Assembly (NCBI GenBank): GCA_950295325.1
Contig: OX485805.1
Span: forward strand, 57,560,758-57,624,757
Reading direction: 5' to 3'
Length of the DNA: 64,000 bases
From: Polytrichum commune
Lineage: Eukaryota; Streptophyta; Polytrichopsida; Polytrichales; Polytrichaceae
This document shows, piece after piece, positions 12,244 to 24,194 of the stretch. Numbering within the stretch: the stretch's first letter is position 1; each line of letters starts with the position of its first letter. The position numbers were made by a program, and so were the translations under genes. Below the pieces are notes generated by a model, which was not told the DNA's origin, did not search any database, and saw nothing but the letters and a program-made list of their open reading frames with translations.

Positions 12244-12860
12244 TGGTAGGACTACTTCATTTACAAGAGCATTAACATGTATATCATCAATGCCACGAAC
12301 ATATAGAAGATGGTTGTCTGCAATAGTGACACTCTAACATTAAATTGTCAATTGCTTGGAAATTAATAAACCAACGAAGTTTATCTGTCATATGCTATGT
12401 TGCCTTTGAGTCGACAAACCATACAACACCGTCTTCAACACTAAGGTCGGACTGTACACAGTAGGCCTCGCTTGAAGTTGAAGAGTAAGAATAAGAAGAG
12501 TCTTGGGTGGGTGCGCTAGCAGTGATGTGTGCATAGCTACGTTTGCCTTTGTGGTGATGATGTTTATGAGGCTTCGGCCCTTTTTGTGTAGAGATTATGC
12601 AATTTGGAGAAGTAAATGTCAAACTATCAGAGTTGTTAGGACAATCTTTCCCAAAGTGACTTCGGTGACCGCACTAAAAACATCGAGCATGTTTCTTGTG
12701 CCTCGCATGGCGATCTACTCTATCCTTCTTTTGATCAATTGAAGTTGGTTTCACATGAGCTAATGTGGTCTTTGTGAAATAAAGCTCTGTCATTAGGGCC
12801 ATCAGCTAGTGCATCATGCTCACATAGCTTCCCTTAAAATTTGATTAGCATGGTCTGAAA
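12244..12860 (-). mobile_element. Ty1/copia relic, gag zinc knuckle and protease part
   Basis: Minus-strand reading gives HARCF*CGHRSHFGKDCPNN, a CCHC zinc knuckle whose first Cys has become a stop, then a Ser/Thr-rich linker and VVWFVDSKAT. The latter corresponds to the aspartic-protease signature W-x-[VI]-DSGAT but has Lys where the essential Gly stands. VTIADNHLLYVRGIDDI follows and runs up to the Harbinger TSD, after which LKNVLYVP (8,140) continues the same polyprotein. LTRs are not recognisable. The gag start beyond 12,860 is too decayed to follow. Confidence 0.85.
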
Positions 12861-13019
12861 TTGAATGAGGGTTTGCTCTACTCCAATATATTACGTGTCC
12901 AAATAATATAAGTAAGGGATTCATGCCCACTTGCCTTACACTCAAAGTGTAATCAAACAAGGGATTGTTCTAAGGGATTTCAACCCCAGTTCATCCTCAT
13001 ACTTTACAGTTAAGTCTAA

Positions 13020-13130
13020 GGGTAGGTTTACAATAGGGTCCAAGATCAGAGAAACTCTAAAGTCAAGCAATCCCATTGGTTGAGAGCAAAGCCCAAGGAG
13101 TTCACACTAAGGTTTGGATCCAAGGTGTAA
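13020..13130. repeat. Harbinger-terminus-like sequence
   Basis: Starts TAA|GGGTAGGTTTACAATAGGGTCC and continues with CAATCCCATTGGTTGAGAGC and TTCACACTAAGG. This parallels the left end of the 4.08-kb Harbinger element (8,161-8,280), where CTTTACACTAGGAGTC, ATCCTATTGGTTGGTTGAGAGC and TTTAGACTAGG stand in the same order. It is probably one end of a related element; I could not find its partner end. Confidence 0.6.
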
Positions 13131-14842
13131 TAAAATGAAGTGGTGCTAACGTGGCTTGATTTTCCTACCAAATCTTGTTGGTTCCAATTGAAGAAATTAC
13201 TCCTCCTAATGTAATAAACCAATTCTAAAGCTTGGGTGCAATCTTGAGTCCAAAACAATGCTAGGGAGAACAAGCTGCTAGTTACATATGACCCAGTCAA
13301 TGAGTTTGAAAAATAACCGGTTGAAGTTCAAGACTCCAAGAAAATTACCGCTCAATTTTTAGAGGACTTTATGGAATGACCCCAATTGAATAAGGAAAAG
13401 CTGAAAGATGTCAACATGCAACCAATTGGACTTGGAAACACTAGGATCTTGACCGATTATGCCCAAAATTCTCCCCGGACACTGGTCCAAAAGCAAGGTT
13501 TAAGGGTTGTTTTGGGACCCACCCAAGTTTCTTTGGACCCATACCTTAATATAACTCCATCTAAAGAAAAGAAGAGAGAAAAAAGAAATTGGTTTATGAG
13601 ACATGAATTTGAGCCCATTGACCATTTTTTTATTTTAAAGATTCCCCTTGGTACAAGATACGGTATACTGCATACATTGCGGAAGGTGGGCTCTGGTTGA
13701 GTGTTATGTAATAAATTAGATTTTCCCTAAGCAACGGGTAACATTGAAACTTGTTTCCCGTCTAGTTTTCGATTGCTCGAGATTAGGTAAGTGATGTATT
13801 TGACAATTTGGTGTATTAATTTCAATAATAATTTGATGCCAAGCACCCACCAATGTTGGTCCGATGCATGGATGAATGCATGGTAACGATTATCAACATC
13901 GATAATGGTATCAAAGGACCTATTCATAGATATCAAAGTTGTAATGCCAATCAGATATTATTGGGCAATAGTGTTGGGTTTTCTATTAATCAAGACCCCC
14001 CCCCCCAACTTGAGCTCGGATGCCGGCAGTCCATCTAACGTTGGGTATTTCTTTTAATGAAGGCGATTATTATGGTCAAGCTAATGTGTTTTTTTATGTT
14101 TAATCTTTTCTTGTTTGTTGGTTGCCCAATACTATACACTTCATGAATATATATATATATAATTTGCACACACATACAAAAATATGAACATGTGCACTAA
14201 CATCCTTGCAAAGAGGCTCCCCCCACCACCTGGAAATGGTCTCCCCCTTGCTTGCAAAATTGGCACTTCCCAGGGGAGGTGGTCCCACCTCCAACGCACA
14301 GCCAATCATCGCACTCTAGTTCTTGGTTAGGTGGCCCAGCCTATGAAAGGCCACCTTATAAAATCATGTCATAGTCCCCCGGCCCCATCCAGCCAACCAC
14401 CCATTTTAGCCCGTAAAATTATCCATTAGTGGCAACGATCAATGCATGGGGAGCCACATTATTTATTGATATTTGGTGGGTATGTCAAGGTGAGAAAATC
14501 TTTGCATATCCGAGCTATTATTTAGTTGAATATCATTCCTTGACCATATTGTTAATAAGACAAGTTTACCTAGGTATCAAGGCTCTTGCATGGTATATAG
14601 ACCCAATGATATCAAAAACATATAAATATCTTCAAATACATATGCCCTAGTGGCATCGAAGAAGGTGAAACCCTCATTGTATTATAGATACCCAAATGGT
14701 ATAAAGAAAAGGCAAATACCAGTCCAAAACTCGTACCCACCGACCCTAATATATTGCTTCATGGGAAGTGTTGCTGTCTCCTATTCTCCAAAGCTCCGAT
14801 GCTGAAACGAGGAATTAGGATTTCGTCGCAGACGCAGAAGCT
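13131..14842. other. Intergenic; upstream region of DUF1308 gene
   Basis: No coding frame with similarity; a C10 homopolymer lies near 13,999 and a TA microsatellite near 14,148. The last ~140 bases lead into the DUF1308 start codon and include the CT-rich leader-like sequence TCTCCTATTCTCCAAAGCTC. I cannot point to a definite TATA box. Confidence 0.4.
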
Positions 14843-17800
14843 ATGGCGGAGGAGGAGGAGGAGAAGCAAGGGGCAGGAGTGGCGAGAGCACTGCAGGAGC
14901 TTCACGACAGAGGGCGAGCGTTGTGGACGCTAATTGTGAGGCTTCCGTCGCAGGTCATCACTCCCGATTGCCGTGCACGCTTGCTCAAGGCTGTGAACGC
15001 GGAGCGCAAATTCGTGGACCGTCTTCTCTCAAGCCGCGACTTGAGTGCTGTCGCGGACGCGCATCTCAGCAGGTTCGGCTCAATGGAACACTCTTCAACT
15101 GTTGCTCATGGATGTGTGCGTTACTCTAATTTCCTGGTTTTGAAGGCAATTGGAATGAGCTTCATGGTGGAAGATACAGTAGATGGTGCTAAAACCGTCA
15201 CTTGTAGGTATGTTATATTTCAGGAGTTTGAATGATTCTCGTTAGCAATTGACAGGGGATTCCAAGGCACCAAAGCGTGTCTTATTGCATTCCGTATGCA
15301 AAAGGTATAAGGTTTCAAAATTGTATTGGTAGATCAAAATTATCAACTCAACACTGCTCGATCCTGATGGTAAGGTGGTCGACATTCTTAGAATCGATAT
15401 TGTGCAAGATTTTAGGGTGTTGATTGTAGCATGCGCTACCTTGTGGGTGAAGCACTGAAGCTCCTACCGTCTTTAGCAGCATAAGGTATGTGGGTGTTAT
15501 TCAGTTGCTTTTCTTAATCAGAACCCTAAATTCGATTGATGTGTGGTTAGGTGAGATCAAAGAACAAACCCCATAAACCACGTGTTTAAACGCGTTTAAT
15601 TGGGATTGGACTATGTCTTGAAATTTTTATTAACTATTTCAATAGTGAACAAAATTGGGAGGACCTGTGTATTCAGCTCAGAAATGAACTTCCACTAACC
15701 ATAAGTAAAACAGGGGAGGTTCGAGTTTCCAACCTATTTTTGCTGATGCTTAATTGTACAATTGCTAATGCAACACAACTTTCGTTTCATTGTGTAAGTC
15801 TAATCGGTAGAAGTCGGAGAACTTGAAAAATGAACTGAATAACACCCACATACCTTATGGGGAAGTATGAACAAGTATGTAGCCTCCATTTCCAGGTCCA
15901 CCACATGAGCTGGAGTTAGCAATTAGAACAAAGGTCCTCATTGAGTTGAAATAAACTCGCAGGATATGTCTTCTTGCTTTCTCGCAGATGTACACTGAAA
16001 TTCTTGTCTCCACCGAGGGGAGTGCGAAAACGATATGAAATATAAGTTATATCAGTAGAACTTCTGGAGGTCGTTACAGGTTCAGGGCTGCAACTGTTAT
16101 CTTGACACTTGACACTTGCCACTTAGGATTGTGATTGGACCCATTGGAGGGTGATGGTGACAGTCGGTTTCAATTCCCCCATAAGATTGAATGTTTTTCA
16201 GGCCTGTGGTAACTTACAAAGACTAATTCTCTCCACCAAATGCATGGATAATCTGTTCTGTTTTCAGGATAGGCTGTGTATGTCAATCACAGATGATCAA
16301 CAGACATGATGCATCTAATTGAGTAGCAAACAAACAATCTTGTCAGGAAGCAGAGCATTAGGATGTATGTCAGGCATTACGGAACTAGAAAAGTCCATCA
16401 GCAGTAAGAAGTCAACGGTAATGTAAGAGGGTTTATTTCTTCATCTGCATAGAACACCATGGCTATTGACCTTATTAACTGCTACCCTTCTAGTTATTTA
16501 ATATCAATGCAGATTTCACCTTTGGCCATGGCCTCTGTCTTGCAAACCATCCAAATTTAAGCTTTTCAAAACTGTACATGGTTTAATGTGTTGTTCAAGA
16601 GAAGAATAAAGTAGGGGTACACACAAAACAGGTCTCTGCCAGTCACTTCAAATATGAAGTCTTGCAGCATAATTATCCAAATAAAACTCTTAGGTACTTC
16701 TTAGATATGTACATCCTTATTTTTCTGTTACAGAATTTTTCAGTAACATCCTTACATATACAATCATCAGTGAGGTGATGTGTGATTGATGTTATGGGAT
16801 AGGAAAATATATTGGTGGTTTATGACGCAGGCAAGCTAAGATCAAGTATAGTATCTGTTCTTATCAGTGCCATATCCTATATTGAGCTTCAAAATGCTTT
16901 TCGGTGTAGGTCCGTCTAGCAGCTTGCTGTCAGGGTCCTTGTGTGTTACCTTCGTATTGCATTACTTCCTTGTCAAGCGCAACCATTGTCATGGGGAAAC
17001 CGAATAACTACAAAATTGCATAAGAAAAAAGCAGAGTTTGGAATTTATCTTGATTGAGTGCACAACAGAGTACGCCCACCGAGCACACTCTACCAATTTA
17101 GGGTCTGGGAGCCACTTTTGGATCAACTTCAGGAGATTTGATAATACATGTGAAGGCCAACCACTATGGTTGAATCAAGTAACGATTTCCCAGAGTCATC
17201 ATGAGGTGTTACTGTGGTTATAGAAAGTAAAGCAGATGAGCTCGAAAAGAAATCCATGAGGTAAACTGTAGGCGACTGTCATTTTGAAGTCAAATTTTTT
17301 TATCATTCTTTTAATTAGACATCTATCTGAGCGGGATTTTCTATGCGCAGCTCCAATTTTGGCCATTTGGAAGGTATTGCGTTTGTACTTCAACAGCAGA
17401 GTTGGCGAGTTTCAGGAGCTAGTGCTTGCTTGAAAATCTTTCAGACATCTTTTTTGGACTCATTCCCCACAACCAGAAGTACAGATGAAGAGGAAAGGAA
17501 AGAATATTTGTCACCTCTTTGCACAGACAACAATAGGAGGGAAGCTGATGGTGCTGTGTGTGGAGGAGCACATGTTGACCTCATGTGCACCCTTTTTGGT
17601 GAAGCTGTCTGGGTCATGGTGGTAAATAGCAGTGTACACAGTAGATTATGGTTAGATAGGGGGAAAAGGAAGGGTCTTCAGACTCGCATTCGCACATTGT
17701 TGCATGTGGCATCCCTCGCCAAAGTTGCACAACCTTCAGCAATAGTGCTGGTGGTGCGTGATGGTCTAGACAGAAGTATGGAGCAACAAGCGAAGGATGA

Positions 17801-18939
17801 ATTTAGTGCAGTTCTGGTGTCCAGGGATGGCTCAATATCACAACTTGAAGATCATCTATCCCCCAACACAAGTTGGAACTTTCAGGAAGTTGAAGATGGG
17901 GATTGGGTCAAGATTGATGTCTCAAGCAATCTGAAGCAATGGACAAGTTACTGGATTCAAATGACATCTCTTGGACAAACATCTACACCCCTGCATAGTA
18001 GTAGTCACGACTCTACACGGGACTTAGCATCAAAACATGTTCTAGCAGTAAATAGTCGCCAAGAAGTTGCAAATGAGGGAACAAGTGGGTCTGTTGAACT
18101 CACTTCAAACATCTTTGTACATTCCTTTTGGTCGTCTCTCAAGTCACTTCAAGGTAGATACGAAGCTTACGAGGAACTCCAACGACAGGGGCGGATTGTG
18201 AATCTGGATACAACTGCTCTTGTGGCCCTTGTTTCTGAACTCACAAATGGTGGGGCCGAGCAGCTAGCACAAATGTCGTCGGATGAGATGGAGAGACGAT
18301 TTCCAAAGATGGCGAAATTTGTGTATGAGCAGGTGGGTTCTACTTGCAAATCATCACTGTTTGCAACCCTGCAAAGGTGTTTTTGTAGTATGTATCAGTG
18401 TTTGATTGTGGAAAAAACCTGACATGTCATAGTGGCTTTGGCAGGCACTCGTGGAGCTCGATGAACCTCTTTTACCACAACTTGAGACATTGTTAGTTGA
18501 CAAGGCTCCGGTTGTCTGTGAGTATGTGTATGACGAGTTCACCTCTATCTACTTAACAAATGGAGGACCTCGCGAGAAGCAGCGGGCACAAGAATTGCTG
18601 GGTCACTTGAAGTATGTTCTCTTTGTCACAACATCTGCATGGTTTGTAGGGTACATGTCTTGCTGACCCTTATCCTGATCATTGTCACTGCTTGCTTGAT
18701 ATTCACTGGACTCTTTTATGCACAATTGCAGGGTGGTGCCAAACATAGCATCTGTGCGAGTGACAGCACTTCCTGAGACTGGAAAAATAAAGTCCAGGCA
18801 CAAGCTTGTGTTTGGCAGCGGTGATTTCCTGCACGCACCCACAGTGACAGCCAATATGGCATTCGTCCGGGCTGTACAACAACAAGGAATGGCGTTAGCC
18901 ATCTTCCAGCACCAACCATGCGCCCTTACTGGTGATTAG
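14843..18939 (+). CDS. DUF1308 / UPF0415 (C7orf25-like) protein, 4 exons
   Basis: Exons: 14,843-15,072, 17,351-18,332, 18,445-18,611 and 18,732-18,939. All introns are GT-AG, phases join correctly, and the product is 528 residues. ATG context is GCTATGGCG. The N-terminal part has HLSSSNFGHLEGIAFVL across the first junction, aligning with HLQSTNLTHL of animal homologues. VWVMVVNSSVHSRLW, at about residues 160-175, is the next conserved block. The C-terminal DUF1308 domain runs from NLDTTALVALVSELTNGG (Asp at about 363) through EQ|ALVELDEPLLPQLE to FGSGDFLHAPTVTANMAFVRA near the end. The family is conserved from animals to plants but has no established biochemical role. I recall DUF1308 being placed in the PIN-like nuclease fold, which would make the Asp meaningful; this is unverified. 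A linker at residues ~220-330, poor in recognisable motifs, distinguishes it from the shorter animal proteins. Expression control cannot be read here. Confidence 0.92.
15185..15421 (+). repeat. Dispersed repeat R1, copy A (in DUF1308 intron 1)
   Basis: Begins GGTGCTAAAACCGTCACTTG and ends GTGCAAGATTTTAGGGTG. Copies B (27,213-27,470, same orientation) and C (22,080-22,312, inverted) share the order GGTGCTAAA, GATTCTC[AG]TTAGCAATTGACA, AAGGTGGT[GC]GACAT. Its reverse strand gives a decayed form of the peptide pattern seen openly in B and C (ending in GFST). Confidence 0.8.
15480..15859. mobile_element. MITE with perfect 27-bp inverted ends
   Basis: The left end starts CATAAGGTATGTGGGTGT and positions 15,480-15,506 are an exact inverted match to 15,833-15,859. 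If the second and third bases from each palindromic CATA/TATG end are a TA target duplication, the element proper is 15,484-15,855. The internal 280 bp resemble 35,330-35,640 (shared phrases CAATTGGGAGGA and AACTTCCACTAACCATAA against ACTTCCAATAACCATAA). It lies in intron 1 of the DUF1308 gene. Confidence 0.85.
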
Positions 18940-19463
18940 GGGGCAATTTAGCAACTTTTAACACCCAGAGCTTCTCCTACAGTCTCACTAACAGACACCG
19001 GGCCAGTGCTCAATCCGTCAGGAGCATAGAGGGCCAAGAAAGAACACCTATGTGGCTCCTGGATGGCCCCAGCAGCGGCGTATGACAAGGCAGTAAACCT
19101 CTCCCTGTCAGGAGCCTCCAGAGACCGTCCTTGAGGCCCTGTAACCCTAACAGTTCTGGTGGAGGCGCAAATTTCTGATGTACATTGAAGGTGTTTGCTG
19201 TAGATTCAATCCGTTCTACCAACAGCTTTGTTATTGAGTTGAGGGTTTAGGGTTGGCCTATCTGCCAGGTTTGCAGGCTCAACACTCCCTTGCTCTCAGC
19301 AATCGGCCTGGTGGGCCAGGAGCAGAGGTTGTAAGACATGCCCTTCCTTACATCTTTTGCAAGTTGGGATTGCCATGTATTCTAGCATTTCTTTGGACAT
19401 ATAAAAGCTCAAAGTAAATCGGTACACTACTACCATTCAATCAGATGGAATTTGGAACATACT
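18940..19463. other. Probable 3' UTR and downstream of DUF1308 gene
   Basis: No further coding similarity after the stop codon at 18,937-18,939. The first few hundred bases are relatively GC-rich, as in a transcribed 3' region. No definite polyadenylation signal could be chosen. Confidence 0.4.
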
Positions 19464-19607
19464 GAGAGGGCTCTCTACTCTGACATATAATGACTATTTT
19501 CCCCTCATGTTTGGCCACGTGTCATGTCCACATCCGCTAAGACAATTTGCGTCCTATGTGGAAACTACATTCCAACACAGATAAATATGAAATAGAGAGC
19601 CCTCTAC
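19464..19607. mobile_element. Small MITE, family S, copy 1
   Basis: Ends are inverted copies of GAGGGCTCTCTA (left near 19,465, right near 19,594-19,605). The interior reads CTGACATATAATGACTATTTTCCCCTCATGTTTGGCCACGTGTC in three pieces that match the second copy at 25.66 kb. It is about 144 bp and non-coding. The TSD is not clear. Confidence 0.75.
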
Positions 19608-22079
19608 GTTGCTCTTTGTTGGCCTCAAAAAGTACCAATACATCAGCTTCTAGTACAGCTAAATGTCCTGCTATAAAAGCAACAGTAACTGAAAGACTGC
19701 AGTAAGGTACTGGGCCGTTAAATCGACACTTTAAGAAGCTTTTTCTATTTCAGGAAGATTTAGTAGCTTGGAAAAATCTCCATTCAAATTCCATAGATTA
19801 GTGATCCTATACAGTGTCAACCGACAAAAAGTACACACTTTGAATTGGAGTTGTCGGTGCACACTTAGTTGGTAAGTGCGTACTTTACTCATATTGCTTT
19901 CTAGACCCTCCAATTCAATGAATCGCAATGGGAAACGGATGAAACCTGAGGCAATTCGCTTGACCAAAGCCTAATGATGTGAAATCGTTGCAAAGTTGAG
20001 CAAGCCAAACGTGTCGAACAAGCGGAGAATGAAGTCAATGAAGGTGCCATCCAGGGCTCCAACCTATCGAGACATTTGTTGAATTTGAAAGTGCTACAGA
20101 CTTCAAAGGCTTTGAAACTCTACACAACACTGTCCTCAACATTGACGACCAATTACTTTGCTCCGATGTTCAAACGTAAGTTGGACAGATGTATGATGAA
20201 ATGCAACGATTGTTTGAGACATTTCAGCAAAACGTTAACAAACTGACATTGAATGTCAAGCGCAAAAAAATTATGAATTCACGGCAAATGACTTTTCATG
20301 AAATTTTCAGTCAATAAAGTATGAACCTCGACTTTTGTCTAAAAAATTGCGTACTTAACCGGGATGTGTACTTAAACGTGTGCGTACTCAAGCTGGAGAC
20401 TACTGTAGTATGAATGGCTGAAGTGGGGCTTTTTCTATACTTAACATTGCATATGATGAATCGCTTTTAACAATGACTAACTCGATGGCACCGTTGCACT
20501 CACTTTGTTGACGGCTTAAGGATTAAAAATAGGTGTCAACAAAAAGAAGGTGCTACTTTAAGGCTTCAGTACCTTCCAGGCTTCCATCAGAGAGCCTCTT
20601 TTTCCGTCTTTGTTACTCAAAGATCCTCCCACTGAAACCGAGCTAAGCAATATGACACAGTTCAGGGTTCAGGAATATTAGGAGCAGTTACTTTTCCAGA
20701 GGTCTGACAAATATGATATTAGTGTATCAAAATCCAAAATTGGAAATTGCTATATACCTCTATGTATCGTACAATATTGATGGGCAGGCATTAAGAGATC
20801 CCGTAATAGCAGCTCAGGCTTTGTTGCACAAATCAGGCACAGGTCCCGTGGCCCACGACCCCCAGGCAGTCTGATTAAAAAAAAATTCCCAAAATTTATT
20901 ATAAAAAATATGATACTTTCATGAGATATTTTTTCTCTTCACTTTGTGATGGCCCGCTCTGCTCAGTAACCCTATGTTGAACAGTGTGTATGTTTGACAA
21001 TTCCAAACTGTCGCATGATATGTTCAAATACAAAATACTTTCAATTGACATCTACATTTCATTTTAAAATTTCATCTTCATTTTAAGTTGTCTAGTAGTA
21101 CGTGTCATTTCTAATTCTATCGTGTCAATTGACGAGTGTTTTTTTCTTCACAAGTCACACTATGTGTCAAATTGTGTATGTCAATTGACATGCATTTTTT
21201 GATGCCAGTTTTGAGTGTCAAATGTCAAAAACTTGCAAAAACTTTGTCAAAAATACACACAAATATTGAGTGCACCTCACCTTCCAGACCCGAAATCCAA
21301 TATATAGATTCACTTTTGCTCGTAAAATAAGTAATTGACAAGAATCGCATTGTGTGTTTATTTATTTTGCTAAATATGGTTCCTTAGGAAAAATCAGTGT
21401 GAATTGAGTTGTAATGAAGTAGAAAGTTCAAGAGACATGTGAATCATATGACTATGAACTTGAGAGTTAGATTTAGAAAAGAAAGATTTAAAGAGGCCAT
21501 AGTCTGATAGGAAAGGATGCACCCCTCCTTATTACAACACACAATAAGTAGGGGATTTTTCTTCTCACCGTGTTGACATCATCATACAAGTTGGACAATG
21601 CCTAGTTGGATATAATTATTGGTGTGTCATCCTAGTTGGTGATCTACCAATTAATCACAATGCACTAACATCACTAGTATTTGGAAAACTCTCATGAACC
21701 AGATTGAGGAGTCAAGAGCAAGACCATGATGTCAAGTCCATCATGAAATTACACATAATGTAGGAAAACTTCTAGTATGAAATGAAGCAGTCATGGACCA
21801 ATCTCAGTTCAATGCTACCAATTCATATGGGCATAATATAAGGTCCACAACCACGATGTGATCATTGATGCACATCTATTTTGTTCAAACAATGACAATT
21901 TTTGTACATTATCATAGCATGTTGGTAACTTTCAGATGCCACAAATGCAAGATTACTTACAACAAATAAAATTGACTTGAGGCTAAGAGTTTCAACGGAC
22001 ATGGGGATATTGACTTTGTGTGTGCGTGGTTATTATTGTCATTTTTATTTTTTTTGTCTTCACATCTAAATTGCATGTG
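19608..22079. other. Intergenic, possible unidentified decayed element
   Basis: No intact gene. At 19,960-20,290 the sequence has a coding-like codon texture in shifting frames (for example NYFAPMFKRKLDRCMMK), with CGTACTT-containing motifs near both sides (19,879-19,885 and 20,350-20,388). It may be the remains of a transposon ORF, but I cannot name the family. The remainder is AT-rich and featureless. Confidence 0.3.
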
Positions 22080-22312
22080 TGCATCTAAATCTACATGAGG
22101 ATGTCCACTACCTTAACATAAACTCATGTGTTGATTTTAGGTCTTTTACCAATAAAACTTTGAAAGCTTGTAACTTTTACATACAAACCTCAAATAATTC
22201 TCACTTTAGTACGTTGGGATCCCCCCTACCAATTGCTATTGAGAATCATTTGAACCCTTTTTCATCCAATAATGGCACCTATGCAAGAGCTTACAAGGAC
22301 GGTTTTAGCACC
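22080..22312 (-). repeat. Dispersed repeat R1, copy C
   Basis: The reverse complement of copies A and B: GGTTTTAGCACC at the right end corresponds to their GGTGCTAAAACC start, and GATGTCCACTACCTTAA near the left end to their TTAAGGTGGTGGACAT. The plus strand is open here for 90 codons and gives IAIENHLNPFSSNNGTY ... DGFST. Copy B gives IANENHLELIRSNNSSY ... GGFST on its own antisense strand. Confidence 0.8.
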
Positions 22313-23771
22313 ATGTCTCTTAGGTGCTTGTGGTTCTCCCTATCATAGACCAAGTGAAAGGTAGATTGGTTCACATTCACTCCTTCAATAATGACCACCA
22401 CACTAATTAGTCATGTTAGTGTGGGTGAAAACTAGCATGGAAATAATTAGCATGGGCCAAACTAATTTTCTAGTCAAGGTGGATCTAAGACCACTAGTTT
22501 TTCAAGTCCAGTTAACGCGGGTCTAAGGCCCCGGGTCTTCCCTTACGTCTTGATGAAGACTCCCAATTGCCAACACGCTGAATATCAGTTATAGGACATA
22601 AGTAGCATAAAATAGAATATCCACCCACACTAGATTTTTAGAAAAACAATCAATGTGGCCCATATAGATTCACATTATGAGAATTAATGTGGCCTCGGGA
22701 GAATTAGTGTGGCTCCCTAGTAATACGACTGTTTAGTGTACTGGTTGAGCTCAATTGGGGGGAAATCGATTGGCTCATCAACCAAATCATTCATTGACCT
22801 CTTCTGTGTTGGAAATTGATATGCTTATGTGGGCATGACTTTTTCAAATCACGGCTCCATCCCCAGTTCACTTGAATGGCCGATTTGTTTTTTAATACTT
22901 ATTGAACAATTTTCTTAATCCAGCCTGGGAATTGCAGCATAATACTCATTGCAAGGAGTGAATATAAATAGTGAACAAATGTTGATACGGGTGACATGGG
23001 AGACGCCAGAAGCGCTGACGTTGTGACAAGTGGACGCCTGATTCAATTATGCACTATTAAACCCCCCCCCCCCTGGATGTTGCATGGCTGCCATCACAAC
23101 ATTACTAAGCAGCTAGATGATGCTCTTTTTCCAAGGAAAGAGGTTGCAATTAAGAAAATTATGATACAAGTATAGTTGATTGTTGGAAACTCTATAGTAC
23201 ATAACTTGAGTGCTCCTCTTAAATGGGAATCCCGGAATCGAAGGAGAAATATGCTCGCTCGATACATGGTCCCATGAATGCAGCCAAGGAGCTCAGTACA
23301 CTGTAACTTCCTTAATATCTTGCACGTGGCAACCAAACTGTACATGTTATTAAGGAAATATATAGTGTTAACTTGAATGCGTGATAACAGAGAATTAGTG
23401 TAGTGTGTGACATAATGGAATAACACAAAGTCAACACTGCAATTATAACAACAATGACAACGTGATGCGTGTGAGCGCGTGGTCTTGATTCGTTGGTGGA
23501 TTACTTTAATGTCAACCCCATCATATGTGGGAGGTAAATGTGACAACAAGGAGGGAGATTTAAACTAAACACATCCATTCCCTAGGGTCTTGGGATATAA
23601 GAGAGGGAATAACATTACGGAGGGTGACATTATGGAGGTTAGACTGTATTGTTGTGATGTTGTGTGGAGGTAAGCTTATATTAGTGGGTAGGTGTGGCAA
23701 TGTACACGAGATGCTTGTTGAGTAGTCAACCATATACTCACTCCACATCCTCTCTTAGTATGAACTTGTAA
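22313..23771. other. Intergenic, no gene recognised
   Basis: Includes repeated AGTGTGG/AATGTGG phrases around 22,400-22,740 that suggest an unclassified small repeat, and a C13 homopolymer near 23,065. The 151-codon minus frame at 23,094-23,549 has no recognisable similarity. Confidence 0.35.
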
Positions 23772-24194
23772 GGGTGAGTTTCCATGTAGGCTGCTCGCCC
23801 ACTAGATTCTAGATAATAGTGGGTCAGAGGTGTTTGCATGTAATTAGGCACAAGACACCATCCAACCACAATCTGGTGGTCCGCTAGAATGTGGAGGGCC
23901 ATGGACACATGCCGCTAGACTTCCATGCGCCCACTGAAGAATCTTTAACCTACAAGTGTCAGTCAACGAAGAATTAAAACATGTTGAAGACTCAAGAGAA
24001 CCAATGTTGGTCTAGTACTCCATCCTTTGCAACCAGGAGGAGGAGGTTCTTAGGTGGGCTTGGATTTGAAAAGATGGGAGTAGCTAGTTGGTACATATGA
24101 ACCCTATCCCACTAAATTCCCTCTACATTTGGGCGGGTTCGTCCTTATTCACACTAGAATTTGGTGGGTGAGTGGCCTACATGGAAACTCACCC
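23772..24194. mobile_element. Tourist-like MITE with ~45-bp TIRs, TAA target duplication
   Basis: The left end GGGTGAGTTTCCATGTAGGC recurs inverted at the right end, and the inverted similarity extends to about 45 bp each side with few mismatches. TAA stands outside both ends (23,769-23,771 and 24,195-24,197). The GGG start and TAA duplication fit a non-autonomous PIF/Harbinger (Tourist) element. The 423-bp body is non-coding. Confidence 0.9.

Noticed and set aside
13727-13936. Missing kinase N-lobe beyond the copia relic
   Set aside because: I looked on the minus strand from 12,860 to 14,100 for a glycine-rich loop and found none, so simple interruption of one kinase gene by copia could not be shown.
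15073-15235. Extension of DUF1308 exon 1 to the end of the open frame at 15,235
   Set aside because: The splice after HLSR at 15,072 restores the family sequence (HLSSSNFGHLEG), while the extended reading does not match, and its end lies inside repeat R1.
19960-20290. Transposase gene of a pogo/Tigger type
   Set aside because: Codon texture is suggestive, but no catalytic motif could be read in any frame.
23094-23549. 151-codon minus-strand frame
   Set aside because: No recognisable domain and no splice-linked neighbours; length alone is not enough.
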